20,399 bases of DNA from a virus. Numbering within the stretch: the stretch's first letter is position 1; each line of letters begins with the position of its first letter. Location: positions 1-20,399 of the IMG/VR virus record IMGVR_UViG_3300007513_000245; one strand, written 5' to 3'. Shown here one piece after another: positions 1 through 8,393 of this stretch. Under the pieces are notes generated by a model. The model was not told the origin of the DNA. It ran no database searches and saw only the letters and a list, made by a program, of their open reading frames with translations. Both the position numbers and the translations under genes were made by a program.

Positions 1-771
1 TTAAGTTCAGAAGTAAGAATGGTCACTCAGTACTGCAAAAGCTTAACTGGAGAAGATTTCGAAGAAGAGCAAGAGGTAAACAGGGCAGCATTTGAATACA
101 AACCCCCAAAACATCCAGATAGAGTACTCAGTAAAATAAACAAGTATATCTTAGACAGTGGGATAGATAAAGAAAAAATAACCCCTAGGCAAAAAAAGAG
201 CATAGATAAACTAATGGGCTATTTACATACCTTTAGGTTTGTGCATCAAATAAGCAACTATAATCACGAGACAGACAGGGAGCTTTTTGAGTCTTCTTTT
301 GTTAGATATACTCATGATAAGTCCGACTTAACTCAAGAAGAAGTTGACCAATACATAGTTCTTTCCGGGGAGGTCGTTATAGCATCAAACATCCAAAGAA
401 GAGTAGGTAGGCTCCAGAATCTATTAGACGAAACAGCAATGGACAACGAAGGGCGAAGGATATCCATGAGTTTGGTGGAAGCAATAAGCACAGCTCAAAA
501 CGAATATAATTCATGCGTAAACAGACAGCATAAACTACTAAGCGACCTAAAACAAAAAAGAAGCGATAGACTAAGCAAGCAAATACACGATAACGCAAGC
601 ATTCTTAACTTAATAGAAACTTGGAAAGAAGAGCAAGGCAGAAAGGAATTAATAAGAATAGCGGAACTTAGAAAGAGAGTCGTTAAAGACTCAGTTGATG
701 AGTTATCAACAATGGATCAAATAAAAGCTAGAATATTTGGAATATCAGAAGAGGAGGCAATCAATGGTTGA
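1..771 (+). CDS. Coiled-coil protein, candidate small terminase subunit (5' end may lie outside window)
   Basis: The frame is open from base 1. The first ATG is at 19 and has no Shine-Dalgarno site, so the true start may lie upstream. From the ATG the protein is 250 residues, highly charged and predominantly helical, with long Lys/Arg/Glu-rich stretches in the C-terminal half (about residues 150-240) that look coiled-coil. No enzyme motif is visible. The next two genes are a nuclease and the large terminase, and the stop overlaps the nuclease start by 8 bases, so they are probably co-translated. Small terminase subunits, which recognise phage DNA and regulate the large subunit, are usually small helical oligomers encoded just before terL. 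That makes TerS the best guess, but it rests on position and composition rather than a recognised domain. It could also be an unrelated phage hypothetical protein. Confidence 0.8.
   Translation, partial: LSSEVRMVTQYCKSLTGEDFEEEQEVNRAAFEYKPPKHPDRVLSKINKYILDSGIDKEKITPRQKKSIDKLMGYLHTFRFVHQISNYNHETDRELFESSFVRYTHDKSDLTQEEVDQYIVLSGEVVIASNIQRRVGRLQNLLDETAMDNEGRRISMSLVEAISTAQNEYNSCVNRQHKLLSDLKQKRSDRLSKQIHDNASILNLIETWKEEQGRKELIRIAELRKRVVKDSVDELSTMDQIKARIFGISEEEAING
751..757 (+). promoter_or_regulatory. Strong ribosome binding site for the ERCC4-type nuclease
   Basis: GAGGAGG lies 6 bases before the ATG at 764, inside the end of the preceding gene. It selects 764 as the start over the in-frame ATG at 737, which has no such site. 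Confidence 0.8.
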
Positions 772-1693
772 TCTAACTTGTAAAATAGATGGAGCGAAGT
801 TTGAAACAGAAAAAGAACTTCATAGGTACTTGCGTAAATTCAAAATAAGAATGGCCGAATATTATCAAAAATATTACCCTCGTAGAGATTTACTTACAGG
901 TGAGTTGATAAAATTTAAAAACAAAAATTATTATTTTTCTAACTATTTTAACTCTAGAGTTAATATGAAAAAATGGTTGAAGGAGACCTCTAAAGAAGAA
1001 GCCAAAGAATTTTGTACTAAAATCATTGAAGAGAGGAAAGATAGGAGAAAGCTAAACTATTCTCCAACACAAGTAGAGATGCGTTGCACCATGATGCCGC
1101 CGATTCACTACTACCAAGAACTATTTGGCGACTTCTACTCTTTGTGTTCGGAACTCGATTTAAAACCTAGGTTTAATAAATTTCCTTCAGAAGAGATAAA
1201 AGAAAAAATAGAAGAAGGCTACGAAATAGTAATCGATACAAGAGAGCAGAAACCTTTAAATATAAACTACCAAACAAGAAGAGAAGGTTTAAAATTTGCC
1301 GACTATTGGCTTGACAAAGAAGATAACAAATGCTACGTAGAAAGAAAAGAGACTAAAGATTTTATAGGTACGTTTACGGGAGGATGCGATAGATTCTGCA
1401 GAGAATTAGAGAGAGCGGAGGAGCAAGATGCTTACGTAGTTGTAGTCGTGGAAAATTCATTAGACAACATGATGAAATTTAATTATCTCAAATACGTAAC
1501 TAAAAAAGTACAGGTTACTCCCGAGTACGTGATGAGAAACGTTAGAGATATAATTCAGAAACATGAAAACGTACAATTCCTTTTCGCTAAAGGTAGAACA
1601 GAAGCTACAAGGTTAACGAGAAAACTATTCTTCTCCGGCACGAACTATAAGGATATAGACCTGCAATTAGCTTATGAGTTAAAACTTTTATGA
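764..1693 (+). CDS. ERCC4/XPF-type nuclease in the packaging module
   Basis: This is a 309-residue protein from the ATG at 764, chosen because of the GAGGAGG site before it. The C-terminal half carries the ERCC4 (XPF/Mus81/Hef) nuclease signature: a beta strand with I157-D158-T159-R160-E161, then E193-R194-K195-E-T-K-D199, which fits the family core ERKxxxD. Family members cut branched or flap DNA structures using metal ions bound by these acidic residues. The N-terminal part (about residues 1-130) is basic and Tyr/Lys-rich; I do not recognise it, and it may bind DNA. No helix-hairpin-helix segment is evident. The gene sits between the putative small terminase and terL, so a role in resolving branched replication concatemers before packaging is a reasonable inference. 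A recombination or repair nuclease that happens to sit here is the alternative. Confidence 0.85.
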   Translation: MVDLTCKIDGAKFETEKELHRYLRKFKIRMAEYYQKYYPRRDLLTGELIKFKNKNYYFSNYFNSRVNMKKWLKETSKEEAKEFCTKIIEERKDRRKLNYSPTQVEMRCTMMPPIHYYQELFGDFYSLCSELDLKPRFNKFPSEEIKEKIEEGYEIVIDTREQKPLNINYQTRREGLKFADYWLDKEDNKCYVERKETKDFIGTFTGGCDRFCRELERAEEQDAYVVVVVENSLDNMMKFNYLKYVTKKVQVTPEYVMRNVRDIIQKHENVQFLFAKGRTEATRLTRKLFFSGTNYKDIDLQLAYELKLL

Positions 1694-1694
1694 T

Positions 1695-3548
1695 ATGTGG
1701 TCTTGTCCAGAAAAATACAAAATAGAAGTAGAAGACGTAAATTCCAGATTAAAAAAACTGGAAGGTTTTCTTGACGACAAAGAAGCGAAGATATCTTTAG
1801 CGGAATTTCTCAGAAACAACTTATATTTCACTACATACCTTTTAAGCGGGATAAAGTTGGCTCCATACCAAGAAATAACCTTAAGGGGGTTATTTAATAG
1901 AAATTTCAGCATGTGTGTCTGGGGTCGTGGTTGTGGTAAAAGTTTCATAGCAGCGGTCTACTGTTTTCTTCAGTGCATTTTTGAACCTAATACGAAAATA
2001 CTTATAGCTGGCCCGACTTTCCGTACGGCAAGATTTATCTTTAACAATATAGAAAAAATAGTAGAGACGAAAGAGGCAGCTTTATTAGCTCAAGCCTTTG
2101 GGGCTAAAGTTAAAAGAAACGACCAGTACGAATGGAAAATAAATAACGGAACAATTACGGCGATCCCGTTGAGTGGAGAGAAGATTCGCGGATTTCGAGC
2201 TAACATACTTGTGCTTGATGAGTTTCTTCTTTTACCAGAAGATATAATCAAAAACGTCTTAATGCCCTTCCTAGTTGCGCCTCAGGACATGGCAAGGAGA
2301 ATGCAGATAAAGGAAATGGAGGACGACTTAATAAAGAAAGGTGCAATAAAAGAGGAGGAGAGAACCAAGTTCGAAAACACTTCTAAAATGATAGCTCTAT
2401 CTTCTGCTAGTTATACTTTTGAAAATTTATATAAAACTTACCAAGAATGGATAAACAAAATAGAAGATAAGGATAGCTCTATGGAAGCTAAATATTTTGT
2501 GTCTCAGTTAGGTTACGAAGCACTACCCAAGGAGATGATAGACAAAACTATCATTGATGAAGCTTCAGAAGGCGGCTCCTCCCATTACTCTTTCCAGAGA
2601 GAGTATTGCGCTCAGTTCACAGATGGCAGCGATAGTTATTTTAGCGCGAAAAAGATGGACGCCTGCACTCTGAAAGGAGACGAGGAACCCAGTACTCTTT
2701 TAGTCGGTAGAAGCGGCAGAAAATATGTTTTAGGTATTGACCCTAATATGAGTGATAGTCCTTCGGCAGATTATTTTGCTATAGCCGTCATGGAGATAGA
2801 TGATGAGACTGGTTTGGGTACGTTAGTTCATTCTTATGCTGGTTTGGGTAATTTGAGTAACCATGTTAAATATTTAGCTTACCTGTTTCAAGCGTTTAAT
2901 ATTGTTTTTGTTTGTTTGGATAATGCTGGGTCTGATGTTTTTATCGATGCTTGTAATGAGTCTCAATATTTTAAAGATATACGAACTGAATTAAAAACTA
3001 TTCCGCTAAACTCTGATGCAGAAGGATTAGATTACCAAAAATCTTTAAAGCAAGCTAAAATAAAATATAATTTAGAAAACAATCAAATATGTTTTAATCA
3101 AGTTTTTACTACCACATTTATTCGCCGAGCTAATGAATATCTTCAGGCCTGCATAGACTATAAGAAGATTTTATTCGCTTCGAGAACTGCTTCTAATGAA
3201 GTTTTTTTCAACAGGACAACTACCCTTCGGCTCCCTTCTCCTAAGAAAATAATTTTCACAGGAGATAGGAAAGATTGGTCTATGTTAGATTTTATAGAGC
3301 ACCAAGATGATATGATCTATCAAACAAAAAAGCAATGTAGTCTCGTAGAACATAAGGCGACAGCGCGAGGAGCTCAAAATTTTGACCTACCACAGCACCT
3401 AAAAAGGTCTACCTCTCCTAATAAAGCTAGAAAAGATAATTATTCTGCTTTAATGTTGGCGAATTGGGGCCTTAAGCTTTATAACGACATAACTAATACG
3501 GAAACTGTCAATAATAACGACACTTTCGAGCCTGTTATGCTTTTTTAA
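1695..3548 (+). CDS. terL: Terminase large subunit (ATPase and nuclease)
   Basis: This is the 617-residue DNA-packaging motor. The N-terminal ATPase has Walker A GRGCGKS at residues 77-83 and Walker B ILVLDE at 171-176, with E176 the probable catalytic glutamate. The C-terminal RNase H-like nuclease shows the expected acidic residues in order: D349 (LGIDPN), D409 (CLDNAG) and D538/D539 (EHQDDM). The length fits full-size large terminases. In this family the ATPase pumps DNA through the portal and the nuclease cuts concatemers. The start at 1695 lies 1 base after the nuclease stop, which suggests translational coupling. The portal gene follows after one inserted fibre-like gene. By eye, codons in the nuclease half (about 2740-2960) are more T-ended than in the ATPase half. 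The assignment is firm; the packaging strategy cannot be told from the sequence. Confidence 0.96.
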   Translation: MWSCPEKYKIEVEDVNSRLKKLEGFLDDKEAKISLAEFLRNNLYFTTYLLSGIKLAPYQEITLRGLFNRNFSMCVWGRGCGKSFIAAVYCFLQCIFEPNTKILIAGPTFRTARFIFNNIEKIVETKEAALLAQAFGAKVKRNDQYEWKINNGTITAIPLSGEKIRGFRANILVLDEFLLLPEDIIKNVLMPFLVAPQDMARRMQIKEMEDDLIKKGAIKEEERTKFENTSKMIALSSASYTFENLYKTYQEWINKIEDKDSSMEAKYFVSQLGYEALPKEMIDKTIIDEASEGGSSHYSFQREYCAQFTDGSDSYFSAKKMDACTLKGDEEPSTLLVGRSGRKYVLGIDPNMSDSPSADYFAIAVMEIDDETGLGTLVHSYAGLGNLSNHVKYLAYLFQAFNIVFVCLDNAGSDVFIDACNESQYFKDIRTELKTIPLNSDAEGLDYQKSLKQAKIKYNLENNQICFNQVFTTTFIRRANEYLQACIDYKKILFASRTASNEVFFNRTTTLRLPSPKKIIFTGDRKDWSMLDFIEHQDDMIYQTKKQCSLVEHKATARGAQNFDLPQHLKRSTSPNKARKDNYSALMLANWGLKLYNDITNTETVNNNDTFEPVMLF

Positions 3549-3574
3549 GTGTAACTAAAGTCAAATAAGAGCTT

Positions 3575-4606
3575 ATGCCTTTTAAAATAGCAACTGGTCA
3601 AATAGACGAGGCTTCGTTTCTTGAATTTTTTAATAAAAAACTTTCAGGATCAAACGCTTATCCATCTGGATTTTACACTCATGACAATAGGTCTGGTTTT
3701 GTATCTCTGACCGAAGGAGGAGCGAACTCCTTTACAGGTTATAGTGGAGATATAATGGTCAGAGTTTCTGGGCTTTCTTCTCAGCTTAGCGGGACGCTAG
3801 ATTCGACCGGAGAGTTGAATTGGCAAAAATCTGTAGACGTTTCTGGCCATGCTGAAACCTACACGAACTCTGCTAGTGGGTTCCTTCAAAGTGAGATAGA
3901 GACTGCTTCCGGTGATTTTTCTACAGTTAGTGGCGAGTTCCTTAAGTCTGGTAGTTTTTATCATTCTGGTTCTGGCGACTTTATGGCTTCGGATTCAATA
4001 ACAGGAGCTTTAGCTTTTTCTTCTGGTCATGATAATAGCTTTGGTCTTTTTGTCGCGACTGGAGATACTAATGTTAAAGCTGGCTGGATGAAGTTGCCCG
4101 GTTACCCTGAAATGACAGGATATGTATCTGCTTCTAGTGGAGATATAAAAAGCAGTCTTAATGCTACTGGCGCAGCGCTCGAAGTTCTCACAACTAATAT
4201 CACATCTAATACTTCTACTGCTTTTTCTGCAGAGAAAACTTTTTCTTCTGGGATAAAAACAGAGAAAATCTCCCTTGGCTCTGATGGTGTTACATTAAGA
4301 GTCAACTCTAACAAGTCTGCTACTTTTGATGATGCTAGCGGAGCCTTGCTTACTTTAGCTCCCGGGTATGGTCCAGATGCTCCAGTATTTTCAGTTACAG
4401 ATAAAGCGGGCTTACCTTTAATTGATGTGTATGATGATGATAGAATTAATTTAGGTCCTTATGGAAAAGATATATTGAGTCTGAGCGGACAAAGAGTTCT
4501 TATGCAAAATTTACCAGCCCACCCAAATACTGGTGGACTACCTAACGGAACACTCTATGTAAGTGGTACCACTACTGCAGGAGGGAAGCACTTAATGATA
4601 ATATAA
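3575..4606 (+). CDS. Ser-Gly-rich fibre-like virion protein, paralogue of the protein at 12951
   Basis: This is a 343-residue protein without a signal peptide or membrane segment. The N-terminus MPFKIATGQID is shared with the gene at 12951 (MPYDIKTGQLD), and in both it is followed by an aromatic-rich stretch, LSGS and GFY. Residues about 60-160 are punctuated by SG doublets every 6-12 residues (SGDF, SGEF, SGSGDF), a pattern typical of elongated trimeric fibres. The C-terminus (NLPAHPNTGGLPNGTLYVSG) resembles the NLP...G.L.VS ending often seen in phage structural proteins. The gene lies between terL and portal, and its stop is 1 base before the portal start. It is probably a head or tail fibre, or a decoration protein docked by the shared N-terminus. 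No enzymatic motif is seen, and the start lacks a good SD site. Confidence 0.8.
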   Translation: MPFKIATGQIDEASFLEFFNKKLSGSNAYPSGFYTHDNRSGFVSLTEGGANSFTGYSGDIMVRVSGLSSQLSGTLDSTGELNWQKSVDVSGHAETYTNSASGFLQSEIETASGDFSTVSGEFLKSGSFYHSGSGDFMASDSITGALAFSSGHDNSFGLFVATGDTNVKAGWMKLPGYPEMTGYVSASSGDIKSSLNATGAALEVLTTNITSNTSTAFSAEKTFSSGIKTEKISLGSDGVTLRVNSNKSATFDDASGALLTLAPGYGPDAPVFSVTDKAGLPLIDVYDDDRINLGPYGKDILSLSGQRVLMQNLPAHPNTGGLPNGTLYVSGTTTAGGKHLMII

Positions 4607-4607
4607 A

Positions 4608-6494
4608 ATGACAAAGAAAAGCAATAATAAAACAGAAGTCAAACCGATGATGACAAGTTTCGCTTCGTCTCCATATACCACTACTGACCAGTCAAGCAGG
4701 ACAAGAAGAAATGTTGGCGGACAGATAGAAAGAACTAATAGGTTTGAAAATATAGACAATGGGCTTGTGCCATTTAAATATTCTAAAGGCGTTAATAACC
4801 AAAGCTCACTTAACGTAAGAGAAGCTGTCATTCTTTGTCAAAAAGCTTATTATAATTTTTCTGTATTCAGAAATATTATAGATCTAATGACGGAGTTTTC
4901 TGCTACAAAACTTTACTTTACCGGAGGTAGTAAGAAGTCGAGAAATTTTATGGAAGCCTTGTTTAAGAAAATAGATATGCAAAGTTTTCTAGATAGATTC
5001 TTTAGGGAATACTATCGTTCTGGAAATGTTTTTATACATAGGTTTGATACTAAGTTGCAGCCGGAAGATTTCAAAAAAATAACCCAGACTTATGGTAGTT
5101 CTAATTTGTTTGCTGAGGCAGAAGGTGGGACTTTGCCTTCTAGGTATATAGTGCTTAATCCTGCGGATATACAAATGGGAGGAAACATATCATTCTTTTC
5201 TGGGATTTATCACAAAGTATTAAGCGACTACGAACTAGAGAGGTTAAAGAACCCAAGGACAGAAGAAGATCGAGAAGTATACGATTCTCTTGATGACGAA
5301 ACAAAAAAAGCCCTCAAACAAAGAAACATAGGGATGCTTAGTATTCGTTTGGATAAAGATAAAGTCACTCCCGTATTTTACAAAAAACAAGATTACGAAC
5401 CATTCTCTGTTCCTATGGGTTTTCCTGTTCTCGAAGATATAAACTGGAAATCAGAAATGAAAAAAATGGATATGGCTATCACACGAACAACAAACCAAGC
5501 CATACTGTTAATTACGATGGGCTCAGAACTTAAGGATGGTAGCTTAAACGTAAACCAAAGAAGCATAGAAACTATGCAAAAGCTTTTCGAGAACCAGTCT
5601 GTAGGGAAAGTTCTTGTTTCTGACTATACTACTCAAGCTAAGTTTGTTATCCCAGACATAGCTAGTATACTTGATCCAAGGAAATACAATGTTGTAAACC
5701 AAGACATACAAATGGGTTTGAATAATATTTTAGTTGGTGATGAAAAGTTTGCTAACACAAGTATTAAAGTTCAAGTATTTATAGAAAGGCTTAAGCAAGG
5801 TAGGGATGCTTTTATAAATCAATTTCTGACACCAGAGATAAAAAGAATCTCCAAAACTTTAGGTTTTAAAAACTACCCCGAGCCCCACTTCGAGGAGATA
5901 GAACTAAAAGATAAGACTACTTGGAATAGAGTGGTGGCTCAATTATTGCAGTACGGAATATTGACTGCAGACGAGGGTTTAGAGGCTATAAATTCAGGTA
6001 GACTACCAGAGCCGGAAGAATCTATTGAGTCTCAAAAGAAATTCAAAGAATTAAGAGACGAAGGTTATTATAACCCACTAATAGGTGGAAACGAAAAAAC
6101 AGAAGAGGGAAGACCAGATGGAAGTAAATCACCACAGACGACAAAGAAGGTTTCCCCTATAGGAGAGAATACTGTAGGTAGGGAAAAATTCAGTGTAGAA
6201 AAAATCAAGGAGAATCTATTGTTGGCTCAAAAGTTGGAATCCGAAGTACAAGAACAACTTAAGGCCAAATACGACAATAAGAGAGTAACCAATAAAATAA
6301 GAAGTCTAGCGGAAGAAATTTGTCAGGTAGTTATGGCTAATGAGATGCCAGCAGAGTGGCTAGAAAAAGCCGTAGATTATATTGACAATCCAATTGATAC
6401 AAATCATAACAAAATAAATGAGGTTCAGACTATAGCATGCGAACACCAAGTAGACGATTACTTAGCTAGTCTTTTGCATGCAAGCAAAATTTAG
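4608..6494 (+). CDS. Portal protein
   Basis: This is a 628-residue protein recognised as a portal by its position after terL, its size, and features such as a helix-rich stem with EYYRSGNVFIHRF near residue 140, a DMAITRTTNQAILLITMG-like segment in the middle, and a Pro/Gly-rich linker (GRPDGSKSPQ) before the C-terminal region. Portals form the dodecameric ring at one capsid vertex through which DNA is pumped and to which the neck attaches. Residues about 525-628 form a charged helical extension. The first 60 residues are polar, Thr/Ser/Arg-rich and probably flexible. The gene begins 1 base after the preceding stop. No nuclease or head-morphogenesis fusion was recognised. The family is assigned by eye rather than by alignment, but the context is very consistent. 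Confidence 0.9.
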   Translation: MTKKSNNKTEVKPMMTSFASSPYTTTDQSSRTRRNVGGQIERTNRFENIDNGLVPFKYSKGVNNQSSLNVREAVILCQKAYYNFSVFRNIIDLMTEFSATKLYFTGGSKKSRNFMEALFKKIDMQSFLDRFFREYYRSGNVFIHRFDTKLQPEDFKKITQTYGSSNLFAEAEGGTLPSRYIVLNPADIQMGGNISFFSGIYHKVLSDYELERLKNPRTEEDREVYDSLDDETKKALKQRNIGMLSIRLDKDKVTPVFYKKQDYEPFSVPMGFPVLEDINWKSEMKKMDMAITRTTNQAILLITMGSELKDGSLNVNQRSIETMQKLFENQSVGKVLVSDYTTQAKFVIPDIASILDPRKYNVVNQDIQMGLNNILVGDEKFANTSIKVQVFIERLKQGRDAFINQFLTPEIKRISKTLGFKNYPEPHFEEIELKDKTTWNRVVAQLLQYGILTADEGLEAINSGRLPEPEESIESQKKFKELRDEGYYNPLIGGNEKTEEGRPDGSKSPQTTKKVSPIGENTVGREKFSVEKIKENLLLAQKLESEVQEQLKAKYDNKRVTNKIRSLAEEICQVVMANEMPAEWLEKAVDYIDNPIDTNHNKINEVQTIACEHQVDDYLASLLHASKI

Positions 6495-6498
6495 AAAC

Positions 6499-7650
6499 AT
6501 GAGTGAAAATACAGATAATATACAAGATGTAAATCAGTATCTGGGAGGAACAGATATCGATATAGCGGTGCCAGATATTCCCTTGCCACCCGAACCGGAA
6601 GAAAAGAAAGAAATCAAAGACGAGGTTGACGGAGCATTCAAATTTGCTTTCATAGGTTCCGGACAGGGTGGGTCAAGAATAGCTGAGACTTTTCATAAAT
6701 TAGGCTATAGAAAAGTTGGTATTATTAACACAGCTCAACAAGACCTAAATACAGTAAATGTAGACAATAAGCTCTGCATAGGTTCAGGAGGAGCAGGAAA
6801 GGACCGGTCAGTTGCTGCTAAATGTTTCCAAGAAAAATCAGATGATGTTTTAGACTTTATGCGTCGTTCTTTTGGGGAAGATGTCGATAGGGTTTTTGTT
6901 TGCGCTGGTGCAGGCGGGGGCTCAGGAGCAGGTACTCTGAAGCCATTGGTCAACACAGCAAAAGAGTTGCAAGATACTCTACAGTCAGACAGTAGTAAGG
7001 TTGGAGTTATTTTAGCCTTGCCGAAATATTCAGAAGGCAAGAAAGTTAATGCCAACGCTTACGAGACCCTAAAAGAAGCAACCGAAATGGTTGAAAGCGG
7101 TTTAGTGTCCCCTCTCGTTATTATAGATAATGAAAAAACTAGTAAGATATACTCTAATGTTTCTGTAGCAAACTTTTGGCAGACAGCGAATATGAGTATG
7201 GCGGGAGTATTTCATTTGTTTAATATGACAGCTTCGAGAGATAGCTCTTACTCTTCTTTTGATTCTAGTGATTACAAAAACGTGCTCGACTCTGGGATAG
7301 TTATATTTGGAGCTACTCCAGTACCGGAGTGGAAAGACCCCGTTAACATATCTAGAGCAGTTAGAGGCATAGCTCAAACCGGCAGCATGTCAGGAGGCAT
7401 AGACATAACTACAGCTAATACGGCTGGAGCTATTTTAATTGGAGGAAAAGAGGTGTTAGATAACGTGCCTCAATCCAACCTTGATCAAGCTTTTGATCAA
7501 TTAAGTAGGATTTTGAGTTCTGGAAGTGTAGTACATAGAGGTATCTACAGTGGAGACAAAGATAACTTGACTGTATTTACAATCATAGGTGGAATAGCTA
7601 CCCCGAACGAAAAATTAGAGGAGCTAAAGAAACTCGGAGACGTGGAATAA
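6499..7650 (+). CDS. Tubulin/FtsZ-superfamily GTPase encoded by the phage
   Basis: This is a 383-residue protein (MSENTDN start; an in-frame ATG at 6478 inside the portal gene would add 7 residues, and neither has a clear SD site). Residues 1-45 are acidic, Pro-rich and probably disordered. The GTPase fold follows: nucleotide loop GSGQGGSRIA at 53-62, INTAQQDL at 76-83, and the superfamily signature GAGGGSGAGT at 137-146. D255-S-S-D258 matches in spacing the paired T7-loop aspartates of FtsZ (D209 and D212 in E. coli) that complete the GTPase site of the next subunit. The last strands (DNLTVFTIIGGI) resemble the FtsZ C-terminal domain, and no C-terminal partner-binding peptide follows. Family members polymerise with GTP. 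Phage tubulins (PhuZ, TubZ) position DNA or phage nuclei. Here the gene sits between portal and head genes, so roles in positioning capsids or DNA, blocking host FtsZ, or assembling the virion are all open. Confidence 0.9.
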   Translation: MSENTDNIQDVNQYLGGTDIDIAVPDIPLPPEPEEKKEIKDEVDGAFKFAFIGSGQGGSRIAETFHKLGYRKVGIINTAQQDLNTVNVDNKLCIGSGGAGKDRSVAAKCFQEKSDDVLDFMRRSFGEDVDRVFVCAGAGGGSGAGTLKPLVNTAKELQDTLQSDSSKVGVILALPKYSEGKKVNANAYETLKEATEMVESGLVSPLVIIDNEKTSKIYSNVSVANFWQTANMSMAGVFHLFNMTASRDSSYSSFDSSDYKNVLDSGIVIFGATPVPEWKDPVNISRAVRGIAQTGSMSGGIDITTANTAGAILIGGKEVLDNVPQSNLDQAFDQLSRILSSGSVVHRGIYSGDKDNLTVFTIIGGIATPNEKLEELKKLGDVE

Positions 7651-7697
7651 AAAATTTCCAAAAAAGCAAAAAACAATGTAATTCAGGATATAGATAA

Positions 7698-7704
7698 CAG
7701 GAGA
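7698..7704 (+). promoter_or_regulatory. Strong ribosome binding site for the 215-residue virion protein
   Basis: CAGGAGA lies 8 bases before the ATG at 7713. The leader GGAGAAAATCATT is almost the same as those before the decoration and major capsid genes. The AT-rich gap 7651-7697 shows no clear terminator, and no promoter could be defined in it with confidence. Confidence 0.7.
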
Positions 7705-7712
7705 AAATCATT

Positions 7713-8360
7713 ATGGCAGAAACAACTTATGGTCAGTGGGCATTAACTACTAACAAGAATCAAGGCAGCAGACTCACGAACCTGACTTCAGGTACGGCGG
7801 CAGGGAAAATCAAATTTTATGATAACGTTGGCGTAAAAAGCGCAACAGATATTGCCTCCGCTAACTTAGCTAAAAACGTTACAGGTATTGTAATCCCTAT
7901 CGGAACAGCTGCTCAAATTGGCGGTTTGGCTGGTACTCCATTCAGCGACGCTAACAAAGCGAATATGATAGGCGACCCACAAGAACCAAACTATGGTTTA
8001 ACTACAGGAGACTTCTTTACACAAGAAAAAGGTGGAGTAGCTTCAGTCGAAAGAGATGGTGGCGCTCAAAAATTTATTAATGCTGTCCTCGACAGTGCTT
8101 ATGTAGCCTACAATTCTGGTGTTCAGCTTGGTAGCGGTCTGTCTAGCATGACAGTTTCTAGAGGAAACCTTTCCTTAACTGCCAGTACTGTGACTGGGGG
8201 CGTAGACGGCGTTAACTCGGGCATCGTGAACACATACTCAAGAAGTTACAGCGTTACATTTAATTACAAACAGTCAGGAAATATTACAGCTGGCGGGACC
8301 TCTGCTTTACCTGATATTACTAATGATTTAGTTGGTGAAGCTGGCGATGGTCCTTTCTAA
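7713..8360 (+). CDS. Probable abundant virion protein of unknown role
   Basis: This is a 215-residue protein rich in Gly, Ala, Ser, Thr and Asn with few charges. It has alternating beta-like stretches (VTGIVIPIG, SMTVSRGNLSLTAS, SYSVTFNYK) and a Gly/Asp-rich tail ending in GDGPF. No signal peptide, membrane segment or enzyme motif is seen, and I do not recognise the family. It starts with MAETTYGQW after a strong SD site and is followed directly by a strong terminator. That arrangement resembles the major capsid gene here and suggests heavy expression. A head decoration, neck or tail-tube-like structural protein is plausible. It follows the FtsZ-like GTPase with a 62-base gap, so the two may be cotranscribed. 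Confidence 0.85.
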   Translation: MAETTYGQWALTTNKNQGSRLTNLTSGTAAGKIKFYDNVGVKSATDIASANLAKNVTGIVIPIGTAAQIGGLAGTPFSDANKANMIGDPQEPNYGLTTGDFFTQEKGGVASVERDGGAQKFINAVLDSAYVAYNSGVQLGSGLSSMTVSRGNLSLTASTVTGGVDGVNSGIVNTYSRSYSVTFNYKQSGNITAGGTSALPDITNDLVGEAGDGPF

Positions 8361-8393
8361 TATTACGCATTACTGTTATCTGTCTTTTAGAAG

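Noticed and set aside
6735-7055. 106-codon minus-strand open frame
   Set aside because: It is antisense to the conserved GTPase motifs of the FtsZ-like gene and has Pro/Ser-biased shadow composition.
6499-7650. Host ftsZ captured in an assembly error
   Set aside because: The gene is tightly packed between phage portal and virion genes, lacks the FtsZ C-terminal peptide and is divergent. No host division genes are nearby.
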